Source: Leclercia adecarboxylata (lineage in GTDB: Bacteria > Pseudomonadota > Gammaproteobacteria > Enterobacterales > Enterobacteriaceae). Taken from it: DNA of 64,000 nucleotides. The position numbers were made by a program, and so were the translations under genes. The DNA lies in NCBI RefSeq assembly GCF_023639785.1, contig NZ_CP098325.1, positions 1,240,001 to 1,304,000 on the forward strand, in the 5' to 3' direction. Below are positions 58,999-64,000 of the stretch, in pieces (positions within the stretch are counted from its first letter, which is position 1; each line of letters opens with the position of its first letter). The notes below the pieces were generated by a model. It saw only the letters and a program-made list of their open reading frames with translations. It was not told where the DNA came from and did not search any database.

Positions 58999-59655
58999 GT
59001 GCAGCGAGCACGTTGTTATCTGCTAGGCGAAACCGCCGTCGTACTGGAGCTGGAGCCGCCGGTAACCCTGGCGACGCAAAAACGGATCTGGCGCCTGACC
59101 CAGCGACTGGGTGAAATCCCTGAAGTGGTGGAAGCCATTCCGGGGATGAATAACATTACCGTGGTGCTGCGTAATCCCCACTCCGTGGCGCTGGATGCTA
59201 TCGAGCGGCTGCAGCGCTGGTGGGAAGAGAGCGAGGCGCTAGAGCCTGACTCCCGCGCCATCGACATCCCCGTCGTGTACGGTACGGCCGCGGGCCCCGA
59301 TCTTGGCGAAGTGGCCCGGCATGCCGGGCTATCGGAGAAACAGGTCGTGGAGCTCCATTCATCCGTGGATTATGTGGTCTGGTTCTTAGGTTTTCAGCCG
59401 GGTTTCCCTTACCTGGGCGGGCTGCCTGAGCAGCTGGCTACCCCACGCCGCGCCGAACCCCGCTTGCAGGTTCCTGCGGGTTCAGTGGGCATTGGCGGGG
59501 CGCAGACCGGGATCTATCCCTTAGCCACGCCTGGCGGCTGGCAGCTGATCGGGCACACCTCTCTGCCGCTGTTCGATCCCCGTCGCGACGAGCCGGTGCT
59601 GCTGCGTCCGGGGGATACCGTGCGGTTTATCCCGCAGAAGGAGGGGGTATGCTAA
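58999..59655 (+). CDS. pxpB: 5-oxoprolinase subunit PxpB
   Basis: One of three subunits of the ATP-dependent prokaryotic 5-oxoprolinase, which opens pyroglutamate to glutamate. It has 218 residues with a GTG start, KipI/cyclophilin-like. Family blocks are [44 protein letters not shown] and [11 protein letters not shown]. Its end overlaps pxpC by 7 bases. Confidence 0.95.
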   Translation: MQRARCYLLGETAVVLELEPPVTLATQKRIWRLTQRLGEIPEVVEAIPGMNNITVVLRNPHSVALDAIERLQRWWEESEALEPDSRAIDIPVVYGTAAGPDLGEVARHAGLSEKQVVELHSSVDYVVWFLGFQPGFPYLGGLPEQLATPRRAEPRLQVPAGSVGIGGAQTGIYPLATPGGWQLIGHTSLPLFDPRRDEPVLLRPGDTVRFIPQKEGVC

Positions 59656-60581
59656 AAATTATTCGCGCCGGGCTCTATACCTCGGTGCAGGACGGCGGAC
59701 GCATCGGTTTTCGCCAGTCGGGCATCAGCTATTGCGGTGCGCTGGATAAACCGGCATTGCAGATTGGTAATCTGCTGGTGGGCAATGATCCGGACGATGC
59801 CGCGCTGGAGATCACGCTTGGACAATGTACTTTCGAATTTGAACGAGACGGCTGGTTTGCCCTGACCGGGGCAGGCTGCGATGCCCGCCTTGATGGGGCC
59901 GCGGTCTGGACCGGCTGGCGGCTGCCGGCAAAAGCAGGGCAGCAGCTCACCCTAAATCGCCCTCGCCGCGGCATGCGTAGCTATCTGGCGATCGCGGGCG
60001 GCATCGACGTGCCGCAGGTGATGAACTCCCTGAGCACGGACCTGAAGGTGGGGCTCGGCGGACATGAAGGGCGCCTGCTGAAAGATGGCGACCGCCTGCA
60101 GGTCCGTACCGGAGGCCGCGACTTCCGTGAAGCTCAGGGCGTGAAACAGCTCCTGTGGGATAACCGCGTGCGCGCCTTGCCAGGGCCCGAATACCACGAA
60201 TTCGATCAGGCCTCGCAGGATGCGCTCTGGCGACTGCCCTGGCAGCTTAGCCCGCAAAGTAACCGGATGGGCTACCGTCTGCAGGGGCAAAAACTGGCGC
60301 GCACCACCGAGCGTGAAATGCTGTCCCATGGCCTGCTGCCGGGCGTCATTCAGGTGCCGCATAACGGTCAGCCTATTATTCTGATGAACGATGCCCAGAC
60401 CACCGGAGGCTATCCGCGTATCGCCTGCATCATTGAGGCGGATATGTATCACCTGGCCCAGGCTCCGCTCGGACAACCGATCCACTTTGTCCCCTGTACC
60501 CTAGAAGAGGCCCTGGAGGCGCGACGCATCCAGAAGCAATACATCGAACAGCTGGCGTGGAGGTTGCATGATCGCGGTTGA
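59649..60581 (+). CDS. pxpC: 5-oxoprolinase subunit PxpC
   Basis: The KipA-like partner of PxpB, 310 residues. It begins [17 protein letters not shown], typical of biotin-dependent carboxylase C-terminal-like domains. Conserved blocks are [21 protein letters not shown] and [19 protein letters not shown]. It overlaps pxpA by 14 bases, so all three subunits are translationally linked. Confidence 0.95.
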   Translation: MLKIIRAGLYTSVQDGGRIGFRQSGISYCGALDKPALQIGNLLVGNDPDDAALEITLGQCTFEFERDGWFALTGAGCDARLDGAAVWTGWRLPAKAGQQLTLNRPRRGMRSYLAIAGGIDVPQVMNSLSTDLKVGLGGHEGRLLKDGDRLQVRTGGRDFREAQGVKQLLWDNRVRALPGPEYHEFDQASQDALWRLPWQLSPQSNRMGYRLQGQKLARTTEREMLSHGLLPGVIQVPHNGQPIILMNDAQTTGGYPRIACIIEADMYHLAQAPLGQPIHFVPCTLEEALEARRIQKQYIEQLAWRLHDRG

Positions 60582-61305
60582 TTTAAATGCAGATTTGGGT
60601 GAAGGGTGCGGCAGCGATGCCGCGCTTTTACAGCTGGTATCCTCAGCCAATATTGCCTGCGGGTTTCATGCCGGTGATGCCGAAACCATGCTTGCCTGCG
60701 TGCGCGAGGCGCTGAAAAACGGGGTGGCCATCGGGGCCCACCCCAGCTTCCCGGATCGGGAGAACTTCGGCCGCACGGCGATGAACCTGCCGCCGGAAAC
60801 GGTGTACGCACAAATGCTGTATCAGATTGGCGCCCTGGCGGCGATCGTTCGCGCCGAGGGCGGGCAGCTGCGTCACGTGAAACCCCACGGCATGCTCTAT
60901 AACCAGGCGGCGAAAGATCCTGAGCTCGCCAATGCGATCGCCCGCGCCGTCTCGACCGTCGATCCGGATCTGATCCTGGTCGGGCTGGCCGGGAGCGAAC
61001 TGATCCGCGCCGGGACGCGCTATGGCCTGATCACCCGGGAAGAGGTGTTTGCCGATCGCGGTTATCAGGCGAATGGTAGTCTCGTGCCGCGGACCCAGGC
61101 CGGCGCGCTGATCGCCGATGAAGAGCAGTCTCTGGCGCAAACTATGGAGATGATCCAGCGGGGGCGGGTGAAAAGTATCACCGGTGAATGGGCTACCGTG
61201 CATGCGCAGACGGTGTGCATCCACGGTGACGGGGAACATGCGCTCGACTTTGCACGTCGCCTGCGCCAGGAATTTGCAGCAAATAATATAAAAATCAGTG
61301 CGTAA
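60568..61305 (+). CDS. pxpA: 5-oxoprolinase subunit PxpA
   Basis: The LamB/YcsF-family subunit, 245 residues (E. coli 244). It begins with the signature [14 protein letters not shown], followed by [26 protein letters not shown] and [10 protein letters not shown]. 5-oxoproline arises spontaneously from glutamine and glutamate and is inhibitory, so PxpABC also serves as a housekeeping detoxifier. Confidence 0.95.
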   Translation: MIAVDLNADLGEGCGSDAALLQLVSSANIACGFHAGDAETMLACVREALKNGVAIGAHPSFPDRENFGRTAMNLPPETVYAQMLYQIGALAAIVRAEGGQLRHVKPHGMLYNQAAKDPELANAIARAVSTVDPDLILVGLAGSELIRAGTRYGLITREEVFADRGYQANGSLVPRTQAGALIADEEQSLAQTMEMIQRGRVKSITGEWATVHAQTVCIHGDGEHALDFARRLRQEFAANNIKISA

Positions 61306-61352
61306 CGCACGGCAAAAAACACAACACAAAACAACACAACAGGAAAGAGAAC

Positions 61353-62063
61353 ATGGCAGAGACGCTTTCCCTCTGGCCACTCATCGGTATCGCGGTGATT
61401 GTGGTCGGGTTTCTTTTACGCTTTAACCCGGTGCTGGTGGTCATAGTCGCCGGGATCGTCACCGGCCTGGCAGCGCATATGCCCATCGCCACTATTCTGG
61501 AAAAACTGGGTGAAGGGTTCCTGAACACCCGCAACCTGCCTTATATCCTGCTGATCCCGCTGGCGGTTATCGGTCTGCTGGAGCGCCATGGCCTGAAAGA
61601 GCGGGCTCAGGCGTGGATCGCGAAGATCCACAGCGCCACCGCCGGACGTCTGCTGATCGTCTATCTGTTCGTCCGCGAAGCCTCGGCGGCGATGGGGCTG
61701 ACCAGCCTCGGTGGACATCCGCAGATGGTACGTCCGCTGCTGGCACCGATGGCAGAAGGGGCGGCCGAGAAGCGATATGGCGAGCTGCCGGGCGCAGTAC
61801 GCTATCGCCTGCGGGCCATGTCGGCGGCCACCGATAACGTCGGGCTGTTCTTTGGCGAAGACATCTTCGTTGCCTTTGGCGCCATCATCTTTATGCATAA
61901 CTTCATGCTGGAATCCGGCGGCATCCAGACCGAGCCGCTGCACATTGCCCTGTGGGGGATCCCGACCGCGCTCTGCGCCTTTGCGATCCACGCCACCCGA
62001 CTCTACCGCCTGGATAAGCACCTGGAGCGCGAACTGGCGAAAGTGCAGGGAGAGGTGAAATGA
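61353..62063 (+). CDS. DUF969 membrane protein, candidate transporter subunit
   Basis: A polytopic protein of 236 residues with hydrophobic segments near 8-26, 27-45, 62-78, 95-110, 164-188 and 197-215. It carries conserved-looking polar stretches inside membrane parts (REASAAMGLTSLGGHPQMVR and AATDNVGLFFGEDIF), as transporters do. I assign DUF969 from the pairing with the DUF979-type protein downstream (4-base ATGA overlap). No signal peptide. It starts 47 bases after pxpA. A two-part 5-oxoproline importer is an inference from position; a role in another small acid's transport is possible. Confidence 0.75.
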   Translation: MAETLSLWPLIGIAVIVVGFLLRFNPVLVVIVAGIVTGLAAHMPIATILEKLGEGFLNTRNLPYILLIPLAVIGLLERHGLKERAQAWIAKIHSATAGRLLIVYLFVREASAAMGLTSLGGHPQMVRPLLAPMAEGAAEKRYGELPGAVRYRLRAMSAATDNVGLFFGEDIFVAFGAIIFMHNFMLESGGIQTEPLHIALWGIPTALCAFAIHATRLYRLDKHLERELAKVQGEVK

Positions 62064-63055
62064 ATTTCCAGCAAAGCTATCTCTACTGGCTGGCGGGCCT
62101 GATCCTGCTCATCGTGGCGCTGATGTCGTTTCGCGATAAAGCCAACCCGCGGCGCATCACCACCGGTCTGTTCTGGGGCATTTACGGCCTGCTGTTCCTG
62201 CTCGGTAACTGGACATACGATCTGGTGGGCGATAAGCGCACCGTTCATATCGGGGTGGGTGTGGCGGTGGTTGTCCTTGCGCTGATCGCCGGTTTTGGCG
62301 GCGTGCGGCTCGGGAGCTACCACCAGCGCACGGCAGAAGAACGCGAGAGCAGCGCGAAGCGTCTGGGCAATCGCCTCTTCTTACCGGCGCTGGCCATTCC
62401 GGTGGTGACGGTGGTGGGCGTGCTGATGTTTAACCACATTCCGGGCCTGCAGGAGACGCTGTTCGGGCCGGGCAACCACTCGACGCTGGTGACGCTGTTC
62501 TCAATGACCGTCGGCTCGCTCATTGGCCTGGCGATGGCGGTCAAAATGACCCATGAGAAAGTGCATCAGCCTGTACAGGAGGCGCGCCGTCTGCTCGACT
62601 CTATCGGCTGGGCCTTTATTCTGCCGCAAATTCTCGCCACTCTTGGCCTGCTGTTTACCGCCGCTGGCGTCGGGGAGGGCATTTCTTACCTCACCCAGAC
62701 GTATCTGGCAGTCGACAGCCGGTTTATCGCGGTGGCGGTCTATGCCGTGGGGATGGCGCTGTTAACAATGGTCATGGGTAACGCTTTTGCCGCGTTCCCG
62801 ATAGTGACCGCGGGGATCGGCATCCCGATTCTGGTGCTGCAGCACGGCGGGAATCCGGCGGTAATGGCGGCGATTGGTATGTTCTCGGGCTACTGTGGCA
62901 CGCTGATGACGCCGATGGCGGCCAACTTCAACATCGTGCCCGCCGCGCTGCTGGAGCTGCCCGATAAAAATGCGGTAATCAAGGCGCAGGTGCCGACCGG
63001 GGTACTGCTGCTGATCGCCAACGTCTTCCTGCTCTACTTCCTGATGTTCCTGTAA
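62060..63055 (+). CDS. DUF979 membrane protein, candidate transporter subunit
   Basis: A polytopic protein of 331 residues with about nine hydrophobic segments. A soluble basic loop lies near 90-105 (HQRTAEERESSAKRLGNR). Motifs in the second half, MGNAFAAFPIVTAGIGIPIL and GYCGTLMTPMAANFNIVPAA, look like re-entrant substrate loops of ion-coupled carriers. It overlaps the DUF969 gene by 4 bases and precedes pcp by 6, so the three form one unit. Substrate unproven. Confidence 0.75.
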   Translation: MNFQQSYLYWLAGLILLIVALMSFRDKANPRRITTGLFWGIYGLLFLLGNWTYDLVGDKRTVHIGVGVAVVVLALIAGFGGVRLGSYHQRTAEERESSAKRLGNRLFLPALAIPVVTVVGVLMFNHIPGLQETLFGPGNHSTLVTLFSMTVGSLIGLAMAVKMTHEKVHQPVQEARRLLDSIGWAFILPQILATLGLLFTAAGVGEGISYLTQTYLAVDSRFIAVAVYAVGMALLTMVMGNAFAAFPIVTAGIGIPILVLQHGGNPAVMAAIGMFSGYCGTLMTPMAANFNIVPAALLELPDKNAVIKAQVPTGVLLLIANVFLLYFLMFL

Positions 63056-63064
63056 GGAGAAATG

Positions 63065-63709
63065 ATGCGAACCGTTTTAATCACCGGCTTTGAGCCCTTT
63101 GGCGGCGAGACCGTTAACCCGTCCTGGGAAGTGGTGAAACAGCTTGATGGTACGATTATTGACGATTGTCGCGTAGTGGCGCGGCAACTGCCCTGCGTAT
63201 TTGGCGAGTCGTTAGAGGTGCTGAACGCGGCCATTGATGCGCTGCAGCCCTCGGTTGTGCTGGCGATTGGCCAGGCCGGGGGCCGGGTGGATGTGACCGT
63301 TGAGCGGGTGGCGATAAACGTTGATGACGCCCGTATCCCGGATAACCGCGGGCAACAGCCGGTGGATGTCGCCATTGTCGATGGCGGCCCGGCGGCCTGG
63401 TTCAGCACCCTGCCGATCAAGGCGATGGTGACGGCGCTGCGTGAAGCCGGTATTCCTACTTCTGTTTCCCAGACGGCGGGGACATTCGTCTGCAACCATG
63501 TGATGTACGGCGTGCTGCACAAGCTGGCCAACAGCCCGGACGTTAAGGGCGGGTTTATCCATATTCCTTATCTGCCCGAGCAGGCGGCAGCGCACCCGGG
63601 CGCCCCGAGCATGGCAACGCAAACCGTGAAGCAGGCCCTGGAAATCGCCATTGCGGTGGCGCTGCATCAGGAGCATGACATCAAAGTGGCAGGCGGCGCG
63701 ACGCATTAG
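63065..63709 (+). CDS. pcp: pyrrolidone-carboxylate peptidase Pcp
   Basis: A cysteine peptidase that removes N-terminal pyroglutamate from peptides. Of two adjacent ATGs (63062 and 63065) the second is better spaced from GGAG and gives 214 residues. The catalytic triad is visible as Glu80 ([18 protein letters not shown]), Cys143 ([13 protein letters not shown]) and His166 ([12 protein letters not shown]). The N-terminus has the family [16 protein letters not shown]. It ends the run with pxpBCA and the two membrane proteins; E. coli K-12 has nei directly after pxpA. Confidence 0.95.
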   Translation: MRTVLITGFEPFGGETVNPSWEVVKQLDGTIIDDCRVVARQLPCVFGESLEVLNAAIDALQPSVVLAIGQAGGRVDVTVERVAINVDDARIPDNRGQQPVDVAIVDGGPAAWFSTLPIKAMVTALREAGIPTSVSQTAGTFVCNHVMYGVLHKLANSPDVKGGFIHIPYLPEQAAAHPGAPSMATQTVKQALEIAIAVALHQEHDIKVAGGATH

Positions 63710-63721
63710 AAAGGAGACACA

Positions 63722-64000
63722 ATGCCAGAAGGCCCAGAGATCCGCCGGGCGGCGGATAGCCTGGAGGCGGCGATAAAAGGCAAACCCCTTACCGACGTAT
63801 GGTTTGCTTTTCCTCAGTTAAAACCCTTTGAGTCCCGGCTTATTGGCGAGACGGTTACGCATCTGGAGACGCGCGGTAAAGCGCTGCTCACCCACTTCTC
63901 CAATGCGCTGACGCTCTACAGCCATAACCAGCTGTATGGCGTCTGGCGGGTGGTGGATACCGGTAAAATACCGGAGACAACCCGGGTGCTGCGCGTCAGG
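63722..64000 (+). CDS. nei: endonuclease VIII Nei, N-terminal part
   Basis: The first 93 residues of the DNA glycosylase/AP lyase for oxidised pyrimidines, cut by the window end. It begins [16 protein letters not shown], so the catalytic Pro and Glu directly follow the initiator Met; the conserved Lys lies in [12 protein letters not shown]. The ribosome site AAAGGAG (63711-63717) precedes the ATG by 4 bases. It starts 12 bases after pcp. Confidence 0.94.
   Translation, partial: MPEGPEIRRAADSLEAAIKGKPLTDVWFAFPQLKPFESRLIGETVTHLETRGKALLTHFSNALTLYSHNQLYGVWRVVDTGKIPETTRVLRVR

Overview
The window is chromosomal DNA from a member of the Enterobacteriaceae. Gene order and protein sequences follow the E. 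coli K-12 lipB to nei region almost gene for gene (lipB-dacA-mrdBA, gltIJKL, the glnX-metT tRNA array, nagBACD/nagE, fur-fldA, seqA-pgm, kdp, phrB, pxpBCA). The proteins are divergent enough, and the accessory content different enough, that this is a relative such as Enterobacter, Leclercia, Lelliottia or Klebsiella rather than Escherichia. That placement is inferred from remembered sequences, not from a search.

Layout. 1-249: start of a LysR-type regulator (ybeF). 552-13097, all minus: lipoate transfer (lipB), ybeD, cell elongation and wall genes (dacA, rlpA, mrdB, mrdA), ribosome genes (rlmH, rsfS), nadD, holA, lptE, leuS. cobC, which lies between rsfS and nadD in E. coli, is missing. 13313-13795: ybeL. 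13877-17429: an AT-rich two-partner secretion pair (transporter and a 595-residue exoprotein) where E. coli has ybeQ-hscC, with two Fur-box-like sites upstream. 17745-28018: rihA, the glutamate/aspartate ABC transporter gltIJKL with the sRNA SroC between gltI and gltJ, then lnt-corC-ybeY-ybeZ-miaB; ubiF faces away. 29428-30125: seven tRNA genes (4 Gln, 2 Met, 1 Leu) behind a strong promoter. 30351-38644: asnB and the GlcNAc regulon nagBACD/nagE with its NagC-CRP-NagC control region. 38824-42706: glnS and the chitooligosaccharide genes chiPQ. 42812-44523: fur with its leader peptide uof, fldA, ybfE. 44652-47816: ybfF, seqA, pgm. 47944-55717: the complete kdpFABCDE potassium system. 56027-56233: ybfA, followed by a short remnant region where E. 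coli has rhsC. 56819-64000: phrB, ybgI, the 5-oxoprolinase genes pxpBCA, two membrane proteins (DUF969, DUF979), pcp and the start of nei.

Two accessory points stand out. The first is the compact, probably iron-regulated two-partner secretion locus. The second is the pxpBCA-DUF969-DUF979-pcp run. It puts release of pyroglutamate from peptides (Pcp), a candidate two-subunit membrane transporter and ATP-dependent ring opening (PxpABC) in one transcription unit; E. coli K-12 has only the last part there. The nag and chi genes together cover uptake of chitooligosaccharides and use of GlcNAc, with NagC-operator-like sites in front of nagB, nagE and chiP.
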